Positions 1 to 8,815 of a DNA stretch of 64,000 bases are shown here, one piece after another. This stretch comes from Saprospiraceae bacterium (GTDB taxonomy: Bacteria > Bacteroidota > Bacteroidia > Chitinophagales > Saprospiraceae), in NCBI GenBank assembly GCA_016717265.1, contig JADKFX010000001.1, forward strand, positions 1,054,001-1,118,000, read 5' to 3'. The notes beneath the pieces were generated by a model. That model saw only the letters and a program-made list of their open reading frames with translations, ran no database searches and was not told the DNA's origin. Within the stretch, counting starts at the first letter, position 1. Every line of letters starts with the position of its first letter. Made by a program: the position numbers and the translations under genes.

Positions 1-1064
1 ATAAGCCTCAAGTAAATTGGATGCCGAGATTAGCTTTTTCATTTCCAATATCCGATAACTCTAATTTTTTTGCACATTATGATATCTTAGTTCAGCGACC
101 TACTTCCAATGTTTATGTGAGTCCCTTAGCCTATTATTATTTTAATGAGCAAGGAAGAACGCCCGCTAATAATGGAAATCTTAAACCTACACAGACGGTA
201 GATTATGAAGTTGGATTTCAACAAAAAATTTCCAATTCATCTGCGATAAAAATGTCTGCATATTATAAAGAGTTGCGGAATATGATTAATCGAATTACCT
301 ATAGCCGCGTTACTGAAATTGGAACCTATGATAGTTACGGAAACATTGACTTTGGAACTGTAAAAGGATTTAACTTTTCATATGATTTGAGAAGAACAAG
401 TAACTTAGAATTTACAGCAGCTTATACTCTACAATTTGCTGATGGAACTGGATCTGATCCTGAATCTGCAAGAGGTTTAACACAAAAAGGAATCAACATT
501 CGTAATATTTTTCCTTTTAATTATGATGAAAGACATCGTTTTGCATTTACAGCAGATTATCGTTTTGATGCAGGTAAAAAATATAATGGCCCCAAAGTAT
601 TAGGCAAGGATATATTAGCAAATGCAGGTATTAATCTACAAGTAGTAACCGCTTCAGGTCGTCCTTATTCTCCTGGAACTACCATTGTTCGTTTTGATGG
701 TTCTGGTTACCGAGGAGATATTAATGGCTCCCGTTTGCCTTGGAATTTTAATATTGATATGCGTATTGATAAAAATATTACCATAACAAAAGGAAAGCAT
801 CCATTGGATTTGAATGTTTATTTAAGAGTTCAAAATTTACTGGATACTAGAAATGTAATTTCAGTGTACAGGGGCTCTGGAAGTGCTAAAGATGATGGCT
901 ATTTGAGATCTGATAAAGGTGCTGCAGAATTTAACAATGTTTCAGCTCAATATGGGGAAGATTTTATTGATTATTTTGTAAATCAATATAATTACAGATT
1001 ATTAAATCCTGATTTTTATACATTGCCTCGTAGAATATTTATTGGAGCAATTTTGGAATTTTAA
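1..1064 (+). CDS. TonB-dependent receptor, C-terminal part (5' end outside window)
   Basis: The frame is open from the first bases of the window and enters as K-P-Q-V-N-W before the first Met at 21, so the gene starts upstream and only about 354 C-terminal residues are visible. It is a chain of alternating, aromatic-rich beta strands. It has the PRLAFSFPISD segment typical of TonB-dependent receptor barrels, a segment near FNYDERHRFAFTADYRF, a late VQNLLDTRN motif and the terminal strand RRIFIGAILEF ending in Phe, as expected for BamA-assembled outer-membrane barrels. The family imports ligands at the outer membrane using TonB energy. The next gene starts 27 bases downstream on the same strand, so they are probably co-transcribed. 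Substrate unknown. Confidence 0.85.
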   Translation, partial: KPQVNWMPRLAFSFPISDNSNFFAHYDILVQRPTSNVYVSPLAYYYFNEQGRTPANNGNLKPTQTVDYEVGFQQKISNSSAIKMSAYYKELRNMINRITYSRVTEIGTYDSYGNIDFGTVKGFNFSYDLRRTSNLEFTAAYTLQFADGTGSDPESARGLTQKGINIRNIFPFNYDERHRFAFTADYRFDAGKKYNGPKVLGKDILANAGINLQVVTASGRPYSPGTTIVRFDGSGYRGDINGSRLPWNFNIDMRIDKNITITKGKHPLDLNVYLRVQNLLDTRNVISVYRGSGSAKDDGYLRSDKGAAEFNNVSAQYGEDFIDYFVNQYNYRLLNPDFYTLPRRIFIGAILEF

Positions 1065-1091
1065 TTTTATCACATTAACAACATTTCAATT

Positions 1092-4000
1092 ATGAAATAT
1101 ATATTTTTATTTATATTTATTTTTGCTATTGGGGATCAATCTTTGTGGGCACATAGACCACCAGCGAAAAGTATGAGTCCGGAAACAAAAGAAAAAATCC
1201 TAAAATCAAGAGGTGGTGCTTGTGCAGCAGCTACCAAACAGATCGATATGGATATTAATAATGTCCGGGCACGTTTATTAAATGGTGGCGATTGCTGGTG
1301 GGACTTAAACAATGGAAGTTATATCGTTCCAAAAATCCCAGAAGGATCCACGAAGAAACCGGTGTCTGCGATTTTCGCCGGAGCGGTTTGGGTAGGTGGT
1401 TACGATCCATCCAACAATTTGCATATTATGGCACAAGATTTCAGAAGTTCTTCTAGCAATGATTGTTGGCCTGGTCCGTTAACTCCAACAACGGGGGAAA
1501 CCGATACCAAGGATTGCTTAGACTGGGACCGATTTTTTGTAGTGCTTGGAAAAAATATTAGAGAACAACAAAAAAAATACAAAGAATTTAAAGGGATTCG
1601 TGATTTAACACAAGAAGAAATTCCGGAAGATGTGTTGTATTATCCAGCCAGAGGAAATAAATATTTTTCTACAAAATATGGCTTTGAGCTTCCATTTTTA
1701 CCCCAAGGTTTAGGTTTATTTTATGAAGAACCTGGTACGGCATCAGACAATGGTCTTTATGAGCCTGAAAAAGGAGATTTTCCGATAATTGATATTCGGG
1801 GTTGTACCGAACCCGTGTATCCTGATCAGATGTTTTTTTGGATCTATAATGACAATGGAGGAATTCATACAAATTCAAATGGGGACCCAATTCGTATGGA
1901 AGTCCAGGTACAAGCATTTGCTTTTAATACCAGTGACCAGATTAACGATATGACCTTCCAACGGTATAAACTGATAAACAGAGCACCACAAAATCTTGAT
2001 CAATGTTATTTTGCTATGTGGATTGATCCGGATTTAGGATGTTATTCTGATGATTATATTGGATGTAGTGTAGAGCGTAGCTTGATGTACATCTATAATA
2101 TAGATGCCACAGATGGTTCTAATGGTTGTAATTGCGACCGAGGAGTAAATACATATTGTACCGAAATTCCAATGTTAGGGGTGGATTATTTTAGAGGACC
2201 TTTAGATACTGCCGGACGTGAATTAGGAATGTCTTCCTTTATGTACTATAATAATCCTGCAGGTGGTGGAAATCCTCCTGCTGCAACTACAGATCCAGGA
2301 TCAGCCATTGAATATTATCGCTATTTAACTGGAAGTTGGAGAGATGGTACCCCTTTGACAAAAGGTGGAACCGGTTATAACCCAAGCTCACAAGATACCA
2401 CTCGATATGCTCTTCCAGGAGATCCAAACGATGCAACAGGATGGAGTATGTGTTCTGCTATTGCGCCTGAAGGGGATCGAAGAACGCTTCAAGCAACGGG
2501 TCCTATGCAATTAAGACCTGGTGCTATTAATGAATTAATTATTGGTGCTGTTTTTGTTCCGGATCAAAATTATCCATGTCCTGATCCTAGTGAATTATTT
2601 GCAGCGGATAAACTTTCTCAGGATTTATTCGACAATTGCTTTAAAATATTAGATTGTCCTGATGCTCCAGATGTTGATATTATTGAGCTGGATCGCGAGT
2701 TAGTCCTTGTTTTAACAAATGATCTTACATCCAACAATAAATTTGAAGATTATACAGAAGCTGGAATTGGATTTCCGGCAGGTGTAGATAGCTTATACCG
2801 CTTTGAAGGATACCGAATTTTTCAAGTGGCTGATCCATCTATAACACTGAGTGAAGATGCAATAAATGATCCAACCAAAGTAAGAGAAATATTTACGGTC
2901 GATCTCAAAAATAAAGTTAAAAAAGTTTATAATTGGATAGGCATTAAAAATCCAAGTCCGGATCCTACTACACATCCTATTATCTATACCCCAGAAGAAA
3001 AAGTAGAAGGTGTAAATAATGGCATAAGGCATACTTTTAATGTCACAGAAGATCAATTTGCAAAAGGGGATAGAAGATTAATTAATCACAAGAAGTATTT
3101 TTTTACTGTAATTGCCTATGGTTATAATAATTATAAAGATTTTAATATAGTCGAAAACTTAGGTCAACGTACCCAGTATTGTCCAGGACGTTTGAATATA
3201 GGACCAAACGAAGATGGAAAACCTTATACAGCAATTCCTAGACCTTTGATTTATGAAAAATTAAATTCCAAATATGGAACTGGATTTGAAATTACACGGC
3301 ATGATGGTATAGGAATGGGAGGTAAAGATCTTTTATTAAAACCAAACATGTATGATAAATTATTAGCTCCAGGTTTTGATGGCTTAATTCAATACCAAGC
3401 TGGCAGAGGTCCTGTTGAAATTAAAGTATATGATCCATTACGCGTTAAGAATGGTGTATATGAATTGCGTTTTACAGATTCTAATTTAAATAATACCAAA
3501 TTAGATGATCCTGTAAATTGGTTGTTAGTAAATATTACCACAAATGATTCTATAAAATCACAAACAGATATTAGTCGATTTAACGAACAGATTATTAATA
3601 AATTTGGAATTTCTGTGGTAATCGGTCAAACTATTGAAGCTGGTAGTGATTCATTAAATAGTTGTGGAGTGATAGGGGAAGGATTGTTTTATGATTATAA
3701 AGATTTGAATGATACTTTATGGTACACCGCACAGCCAGATAACAATGTAGATGTGACAGATTTTATTTTATCAGGTTTAGGGCAACCCGCATATGCATTA
3801 GATCCGCAAGAATGTTTTTCAAACCTAGGTGCAGGAGAGACAGTAGAAGGTACCTGGTATCCATATAAATTGCCATCTGATACTACTTATTTAACACCAG
3901 TATGGATAGATCCATTATCTAAAGTAACCAGAGGAACTATTAAAATGTCTGATTTAAATAATGTGGATATCATATTCACATCAGATAAATCTAAATGGAG

Positions 4001-5081
4001 TCGATGTTTAGTTGTAGAAACCTGGAATCCAAATGTAGGCGAAGCTTTAACGTCGCCTGTTACTGGATTAAAGAATTTTGCAATTAAAAAGAGTCCATCG
4101 GTTACAAATGACGATGCAGATGGAGATGGTTTGGCTGATATTGATACAAAAGAAGACAGCACAGGATATGGTTGGTTTCCGGGCTATGCAGTAGATGTTG
4201 AATCTGGAAAACGCCTTAATATTTTCTTTGGTGAAAATTCATTTTATTCACCTGAAAATATTTTATTAGATGGTTGTAATACAAAACCATTGACAGGAAA
4301 TGATATGATGTACAATCCAACCGATGAATATGTCTTTTTTAATCCAACATGTGCACTATCACAAACCAGATTTAACGTAAGTTTAGGAGGCCATCATTAT
4401 ATATACGTTACAAAGACTCCTTATGACTCTTGTAAATCATTCCGCTTAGGTTTAAATTCTACTAAGATTGCAGATAAAAACAGATTGTTCAGAGACTTTA
4501 CCTGGTGCAGTATGTCTGCATTATTTCCTCAAGCAAGTCTAAGGTCCTATCATGATGGAATTGTTCCAAATGATCTTACCATTCGATTACGTGTTGAAAA
4601 TCCGTATCAATATGCGATCGGTACCAACGAGAATAAAGGGCATAATTTTTATTCTTTTAGCATAATTGGTCAGGATGCAAATCCCATTGTAAAAAAGGAA
4701 GAAATTAGTACAGCTTTAGACAATGTGAATGTAGTTCCAAATCCATACTATGGATTTTCAAACTATGAAACAGGTCAATTTAGCAATGTTGTTAAAATTA
4801 CAAATTTGCCAGCTAGTTGTACCATCACAATATATTCTGTAGATGGAAAATTCATTAAGCAATATAAGCGTGATGAAACACCAGTGAAACGGACAGGTTC
4901 AAATCCAGGAGTTTTAGAAAATCAAATTACACCGGATTTAGAATGGGATTTGACAAATTTTAAATCGATTCCAGTTGCAAGTGGTGCATATATTATTCAC
5001 ATAAAAGAAAATACAACGGGTGCTGAAAAAATTGTCAAATGGTTTGGTGTAGCTAGAAAATTTGACCCATCCGGTTTATAA
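1092..5081 (+). CDS. large secreted protein with T9SS-type C-terminal domain
   Basis: 1329 residues. The N-terminus is a signal peptide (Lys, then a long Phe/Ile-rich core, cleavage probably near LWA-H). The mature N-terminal region has several Cys and a GGDCWWDLNNG motif followed by an AGAVWVGGYD segment, a pattern I associate with large T9SS-exported proteins of Saprospiraceae-like bacteria. A short acidic run DADGDGLADID near residues 1005-1018 resembles a thrombospondin type-3/EF-hand-like calcium loop. The last about 110 residues begin with NVVPNPYYG and contain ITIYSVDGKFIKQY, matching a type A sorting domain, but the chain continues past the usual end to KWFGVARKFDPSGL. It lies between a TonB-dependent receptor and a PorV/PorQ-like barrel, suggesting surface display or release through T9SS. 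Biochemical role unknown. Confidence 0.75.
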   Translation: MKYIFLFIFIFAIGDQSLWAHRPPAKSMSPETKEKILKSRGGACAAATKQIDMDINNVRARLLNGGDCWWDLNNGSYIVPKIPEGSTKKPVSAIFAGAVWVGGYDPSNNLHIMAQDFRSSSSNDCWPGPLTPTTGETDTKDCLDWDRFFVVLGKNIREQQKKYKEFKGIRDLTQEEIPEDVLYYPARGNKYFSTKYGFELPFLPQGLGLFYEEPGTASDNGLYEPEKGDFPIIDIRGCTEPVYPDQMFFWIYNDNGGIHTNSNGDPIRMEVQVQAFAFNTSDQINDMTFQRYKLINRAPQNLDQCYFAMWIDPDLGCYSDDYIGCSVERSLMYIYNIDATDGSNGCNCDRGVNTYCTEIPMLGVDYFRGPLDTAGRELGMSSFMYYNNPAGGGNPPAATTDPGSAIEYYRYLTGSWRDGTPLTKGGTGYNPSSQDTTRYALPGDPNDATGWSMCSAIAPEGDRRTLQATGPMQLRPGAINELIIGAVFVPDQNYPCPDPSELFAADKLSQDLFDNCFKILDCPDAPDVDIIELDRELVLVLTNDLTSNNKFEDYTEAGIGFPAGVDSLYRFEGYRIFQVADPSITLSEDAINDPTKVREIFTVDLKNKVKKVYNWIGIKNPSPDPTTHPIIYTPEEKVEGVNNGIRHTFNVTEDQFAKGDRRLINHKKYFFTVIAYGYNNYKDFNIVENLGQRTQYCPGRLNIGPNEDGKPYTAIPRPLIYEKLNSKYGTGFEITRHDGIGMGGKDLLLKPNMYDKLLAPGFDGLIQYQAGRGPVEIKVYDPLRVKNGVYELRFTDSNLNNTKLDDPVNWLLVNITTNDSIKSQTDISRFNEQIINKFGISVVIGQTIEAGSDSLNSCGVIGEGLFYDYKDLNDTLWYTAQPDNNVDVTDFILSGLGQPAYALDPQECFSNLGAGETVEGTWYPYKLPSDTTYLTPVWIDPLSKVTRGTIKMSDLNNVDIIFTSDKSKWSRCLVVETWNPNVGEALTSPVTGLKNFAIKKSPSVTNDDADGDGLADIDTKEDSTGYGWFPGYAVDVESGKRLNIFFGENSFYSPENILLDGCNTKPLTGNDMMYNPTDEYVFFNPTCALSQTRFNVSLGGHHYIYVTKTPYDSCKSFRLGLNSTKIADKNRLFRDFTWCSMSALFPQASLRSYHDGIVPNDLTIRLRVENPYQYAIGTNENKGHNFYSFSIIGQDANPIVKKEEISTALDNVNVVPNPYYGFSNYETGQFSNVVKITNLPASCTITIYSVDGKFIKQYKRDETPVKRTGSNPGVLENQITPDLEWDLTNFKSIPVASGAYIIHIKENTTGAEKIVKWFGVARKFDPSGL

Positions 5082-5096
5082 AAATTATACATAAAT

Positions 5097-5131
5097 GGGC
5101 TATTTTGTAAAATCTAAAATAGCCCGTTTTT
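5097..5131 (+). terminator. intrinsic terminator after the large secreted protein
   Basis: Perfect 10-bp stem, GGGCTATTTT (5097-5106) with AAAATAGCCC (5116-5125), 9-base loop, followed by GTTTTT. It sits 16 bases after the stop codon at 5081 and 24 bases before the next start, so it may only partly reduce transcription into the PorV-like gene. Confidence 0.75.
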
Positions 5132-5154
5132 AAAACCATATTAAACTAGGCGTT

Positions 5155-6192
5155 ATGCAAAAAATAATTTTTACATTTTTTTCAATATTGGCAATTCCGG
5201 TTTTAATATTTGCTGGAAATCCAGATCGACAAGGAGAAGCAGGTGCTTATGAATTATTAATGAATCCTTGGGCACGAAGTGGCGCATTAAACAGCTTAAA
5301 TGCATCCTGTATCAGTGGTGTTGAGGCAATGATGGTCAATGTTGCAGGAATTTCCAGAATTAACAAATGGGAAATTGGCTTATCTCAAACGAAATGGTTG
5401 CGCCCAAGTGGAATCAACATTAATGCTGGTGGTTTTGCTGTTAAAATCGGCAAAAGTGGAACGTTAGGAGTATCTCTTATGAACCTTGATTTTGGCGAAA
5501 TTAGAGTCACAACAAATGCAACACCAGAAGGGACAGGTGCTACATATTCACCATCTTTTAGTAATATTGGCGTCGGCTATGCTCATACTTTCGGAAATAA
5601 AATTGCTGTAGGAGTTTTATTTAAAGGAATTTCAGAATCTATCCAGGACTTAAATACTTTTGGATTTTCAATAGACGCTGGAGTGCAATATGTTTCTGGT
5701 GCTCAGGATAATTTTAAATTTGGAATCGCCTTGCGGAATGTAGGTGGCCCCATGAGTTTTAGTGGAGATGGTTTATCAACACAATTAAAAAGTCCGGAAA
5801 ATACAGACATAACGTATAATGTAAGATTAAGCCAATTTGAATTGCCATCTCAACTCCATATTGGTATTTCTTATGATTTCATTCCTTCAGAGTCAATTAA
5901 ATTGACGCCTATGTTAAATTTTACATCAAATTCTTTTGGAAGAGATGAAATAGGTGCGGGTGCAGAAATAAAAATTACACAATATTTTGCACTGCGGGGT
6001 TCTTATAAATATGAGCTTGGTTCAAATGAAGATAAAATTAATAAAACGGCACATACAGGTTTGGCAGCTGGCGCATCTGTATCCGTCCCATTGAAAAAGA
6101 AATCTGAAACCAGACTTGCAATTGATTATGGTTACAAACATTCAGATCCATTTCAGGGAACACATCAATTTGGTGTTCGTTTGGAATTTTAA
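5155..6192 (+). CDS. PorV/PorQ-family outer-membrane barrel protein
   Basis: 345 residues with a signal peptide (MQKIIFTFF..., cleavage near IFAG-NPDR). The mature start RQGEAGAYELLMNPWARSGA, followed by NASCISGVEAMMVNVAGIS, is the hallmark of the PorV/PorQ (UPF0164-like) family, whose members are 14-strand FadL-type barrels. PorV binds and shuttles T9SS cargo to the attachment complex. The C-terminus HQFGVRLEF ends in Phe, as expected for a barrel. This copy sits behind a T9SS-cargo-like gene and a TonB-dependent receptor, so a dedicated partner role is plausible but inferred. It may be a paralogue rather than the housekeeping PorV. Confidence 0.8.
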   Translation: MQKIIFTFFSILAIPVLIFAGNPDRQGEAGAYELLMNPWARSGALNSLNASCISGVEAMMVNVAGISRINKWEIGLSQTKWLRPSGININAGGFAVKIGKSGTLGVSLMNLDFGEIRVTTNATPEGTGATYSPSFSNIGVGYAHTFGNKIAVGVLFKGISESIQDLNTFGFSIDAGVQYVSGAQDNFKFGIALRNVGGPMSFSGDGLSTQLKSPENTDITYNVRLSQFELPSQLHIGISYDFIPSESIKLTPMLNFTSNSFGRDEIGAGAEIKITQYFALRGSYKYELGSNEDKINKTAHTGLAAGASVSVPLKKKSETRLAIDYGYKHSDPFQGTHQFGVRLEF

Positions 6193-6250
6193 TCTGTGAG
6201 GAACTAAACAACGTCCAAATGTTGTTATAATTAGAAATAGTCTAAATTAA

Positions 6251-6293
6251 AGAACGTTTCCTGTTAAAATCAGGAAACGTTCTTTTGTTTTTT
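6251..6293 (+). terminator. strong hairpin terminator or greA leader attenuator
   Basis: Perfect 13-bp stem AGAACGTTTCCTG (6251-6263) with CAGGAAACGTTCT (6271-6283), 7-base loop, followed by TTTGTTTTTT. It lies 58 bases past the barrel stop codon and ends about 21 bases before the greA ATG at 6315. It either ends the upstream operon or lies in the greA leader. Confidence 0.85.
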
Positions 6294-6314
6294 AACCCAT
6301 TAAGATATTATAAT

Positions 6315-6788
6315 ATGAGCAGCCACAATTACATGACCCAAGAAGGCTATGACAGATTAAAATTAGAACTAGATACTATGAAAACTACGGGCAGACAAGA
6401 AGTTGCCAAAGCAATTTCAGAAGCCCGTGAAAAAGGTGATTTATCAGAGAATGCAGAGTACCACGCAGCTAAAGATGCGCAGGGTATGTTGGAAATGAAA
6501 ATCAATGAGTTAGATAAAAAACTGATGAATGTTCGGTTTATTGATGAACACGATATAGATACCTCTCAAGTGGTTATGTTGGCAAATGTTCGCATAAAAA
6601 ATCATAAGATCAATAAGGAAATGACTTATAAAATTGTATCTGAAGCAGAAGCAGATATAAAAACAAATCGCATTTCTGTAACCTCTCCCATTGGTCATGG
6701 TTTATTAGGTAAGAAAGTAGGTGAGAAGGCAGCTATCCAAACACCTGCTGGAGAAATGATTTTGGAAATTCTTGAAATTACTGCTTAA
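6315..6788 (+). CDS. greA: transcription elongation factor GreA
   Basis: 157 residues, full family length. The N-terminal coiled coil (YMTQEGYDRLKLELD..., EAREKGDLSENAEYHAAK) carries the acidic tip that enters the RNA polymerase secondary channel and stimulates cleavage of backtracked transcripts. The C-terminal FKBP-like domain contains ISVTSPIGHGLLGKKVG. The ATG at 6315 is chosen because the in-frame TTG at 6285 lies inside the T-tract of the preceding terminator and would add residues unlike the family. The stop overlaps the next start (TAATG), so greA and the HIT gene are translationally coupled. Confidence 0.95.
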   Translation: MSSHNYMTQEGYDRLKLELDTMKTTGRQEVAKAISEAREKGDLSENAEYHAAKDAQGMLEMKINELDKKLMNVRFIDEHDIDTSQVVMLANVRIKNHKINKEMTYKIVSEAEADIKTNRISVTSPIGHGLLGKKVGEKAAIQTPAGEMILEILEITA

Positions 6789-7180
6789 TGGCAAGCATCT
6801 TTACAAAAATAATAAATGGTGATCTACCAGTACACAAGATTGCTGAAAATGAATTTTGCTTTTCTTTTTTAGATATTAAGCCATTGGCAAAAGGCCATGC
6901 ATTGGTTGTTCCAAAAAGCGAAATTGATTATATTTTTGATGTTCCTGATGAATTATTATCGGAGATGATGATTTTTTCCAAACAGATCGCAAGAGCAATA
7001 AAAAAAGTTGTGCCATGTACAAAAATCGGGATGAGCATTATTGGGTTAGAAGTTCCACATGCACATATTCATTTAGTGCCTATCAATTCTATTGGAGATT
7101 TGAATTTCAACTTGCCGCGTTTGCATTTTACAGAACAAGAATATCAAGAGCTTGCAAATGCAATTGCAAAATTGCTTTAA
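6788..7180 (+). CDS. HIT-family nucleotide hydrolase/transferase
   Basis: 130 residues. The catalytic histidine triad is visible as HAHIHLVP near residues 95-102, and the N-terminal KIINGDLPVHKIAEN plus PLAKGHALVVPKSE are typical of the HINT/Hit branch, which hydrolyses nucleoside phosphoramidates and related dinucleotides in the cytoplasm. Its start overlaps the greA stop by one base, an arrangement common in Bacteroidota. Exact substrate not predictable. Confidence 0.92.
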   Translation: MASIFTKIINGDLPVHKIAENEFCFSFLDIKPLAKGHALVVPKSEIDYIFDVPDELLSEMMIFSKQIARAIKKVVPCTKIGMSIIGLEVPHAHIHLVPINSIGDLNFNLPRLHFTEQEYQELANAIAKLL

Positions 7181-7235
7181 TCTGGTTTACAAAATTTGTA
7201 TTTGTAAATTTAAAAACGGAGATCACTTGTCGCAT

Positions 7236-7790
7236 TTAACTTACACGCTGTGGATTTTCGGTGATAAATTTTTTCCAACTATTTCCACTTGATTTTAAAT
7301 TGCCCGATTGATTGGATTGGTAATATAAACACAATGCAGCTCCCAAAGCATCCGTGGCATCAAAATACTTAATATCGATATTAAATTTTAAGATTTGACC
7401 CAACATTAATGCAACTTGTTCTTTGGTAGCATTGCCATTTCCGGTAATTGATTTTTTAATTTTTTTTGGAGAAAATTCAAATATATCAACACCCATTACC
7501 ATAGCTGCAGCAATAGCAACACCCTGGGCACGACCTAATTTATGCATGCTTTGCGCATTTTTCCCAAAAAATGGACTTTCAATAGATAAACTGTGGGGTT
7601 GATAGGTTTCAATAATATCCTGAACTCTTAAAAATATTTCTTTTAATTTGCTTTGATGGTCATCAAATTCTTTTAGATGAATGACATTCAAATCTAATAC
7701 TATAGGTTTATTATCTTTGATCTCGAGAATCCCAAATCCAAGGATATTGGTTCCAGGGTCAATACCTAATATTCTTTCGGGTTTAATCAT
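7236..7790 (-). CDS. ruvC: Holliday junction endonuclease RuvC
   Basis: 184 residues. The RNase H-fold catalytic acidic residues are visible: Asp in ILGIDPGT near residue 11, Glu in LSIESPFFGK near residue 71, and the pair in FDATDALGAALC near residues 143-146. RuvC resolves four-way junctions as a dimer with RuvAB. It is convergent with the HIT gene, 55 bases apart. A TAAATTTG box lies 24 bases upstream of its start. The C-terminal tail after YYQSN is Ser/Gly/Lys-rich and not conserved. Confidence 0.95.
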   Translation of the reverse strand: MIKPERILGIDPGTNILGFGILEIKDNKPIVLDLNVIHLKEFDDHQSKLKEIFLRVQDIIETYQPHSLSIESPFFGKNAQSMHKLGRAQGVAIAAAMVMGVDIFEFSPKKIKKSITGNGNATKEQVALMLGQILKFNIDIKYFDATDALGAALCLYYQSNQSGNLKSSGNSWKKFITENPQRVS

Positions 7791-7813
7791 ATTCTGGATA
7801 CCATATTGAATTG

Positions 7814-7821
7814 CAAATTTA
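7814..7821 (-). promoter_or_regulatory. putative -7 promoter box of ruvC
   Basis: TAAATTTG on the minus strand matches the Bacteroidota -7 consensus TAnnTTTG, 24 bases before the ruvC ATG. No clear -33 TTG at the expected spacing. Confidence 0.4.
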
Positions 7822-7861
7822 GAAGATTAAAGTGTAGAAAGCATAACTTATTATTTGATAG

Positions 7862-8815
7862 ATGAATTTGAATGCATCAAAAATGGTTTTATTGAAACAA
7901 CGAATGAAGTTGGTTTGCTATTTTATTGGATGCTTATTCGCTTTTTTGGGCGCTTATATTTATTATTTCCAAGTTCAAATGAATACTCATTTTGGCAGGG
8001 ATGATTTTTTTTATTTTGGTCTCATTTGTTTTTTAATGCCAATTAATATTTGCTTGGAATCGTTCAAGTTCAAGTTTTGTTTACCTTATAAAATTACCTT
8101 CATTGAAAGTATTCAAAAAATCTGTAAAGGCTTTGCCTTTGAACTGTTTATTCCATTTGGCTTAGGATCTTATATTGGAAGAGTCACATTCGAAGATAAA
8201 AAACATATCCCCGATCTGATTGCATTAAGTAGCATTTCATCATTAATCCAAACTACCTGGAATGTATTGTTTGGATTGCTTTTAGGATTTCCTTTCATGC
8301 TATCTAATTTTATTTTAGAGCCATTCACTTTATGGAATGGACTTTCTATCAGTTTGGCGATCCTCTTCTTTTTAAATTTATTATTTTACCTATTGACAAG
8401 GACAGAATTCCTCCAATTTTTAAAATCTAAATGGCCAGAGATTTCAAAGTTGGAATGGTCCTTGATGCGTTTTAAAAAGAAGGACTATATTATTATTTCA
8501 GGATTGTCGCTGTTGAGATATTTAGTTTATTTGCTGCAAATTGCAGTAGCCTTAGTATTCGTTTCAGAAGTTCATTTTTTAGTAGCTGTTAATGCTGCCG
8601 CTATATTTTTAATGCTCGTGAGTATGATTTATTTGCCTGGTTTTCTTTCTACCTTGAGTCGTGCTGCAATCGCCGTGTTGGTCTTTTCATACATTGGAAT
8701 TAGCCAAAACCAGTCGATTTCGGTATCTTGGCTTATTTATTTGTTAAATGTAGGGATTCCTGCAATGTTTGGCTTTTACTTTTTGTTGAATCATGTAGTT
8801 CAAAGAGTGAAATGA
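7862..8815 (+). CDS. flippase-like (LPG synthase TM-region family) integral membrane protein
   Basis: 317 residues with roughly seven to eight hydrophobic helices spread over the chain, e.g. residues 18-36, 47-62, 118-136, 148-168 and several toward the C-terminus. The organisation, with a conserved FELFIPFGLGSYIGR segment and the late NAAAIFLMLVSMIYLPGFLS segment, resembles UPF0104/lysylphosphatidylglycerol synthase transmembrane domains (flippase-like). The soluble transferase domain of MprF is absent. Its stop overlaps the start of the next gene (ATGA). Likely acts on lipids or lipid-linked intermediates in the inner membrane; substrate unknown. Confidence 0.65.
   Translation: MNLNASKMVLLKQRMKLVCYFIGCLFAFLGAYIYYFQVQMNTHFGRDDFFYFGLICFLMPINICLESFKFKFCLPYKITFIESIQKICKGFAFELFIPFGLGSYIGRVTFEDKKHIPDLIALSSISSLIQTTWNVLFGLLLGFPFMLSNFILEPFTLWNGLSISLAILFFLNLLFYLLTRTEFLQFLKSKWPEISKLEWSLMRFKKKDYIIISGLSLLRYLVYLLQIAVALVFVSEVHFLVAVNAAAIFLMLVSMIYLPGFLSTLSRAAIAVLVFSYIGISQNQSISVSWLIYLLNVGIPAMFGFYFLLNHVVQRVK

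Noticed and set aside
7186..7208. Inverted repeat TTTACAAA/TTTGTAAA between the HIT gene and ruvC
   Set aside because: Pure AT stem with a 7-base loop and no T-tract; likely chance in AT-rich DNA, though it may aid termination.
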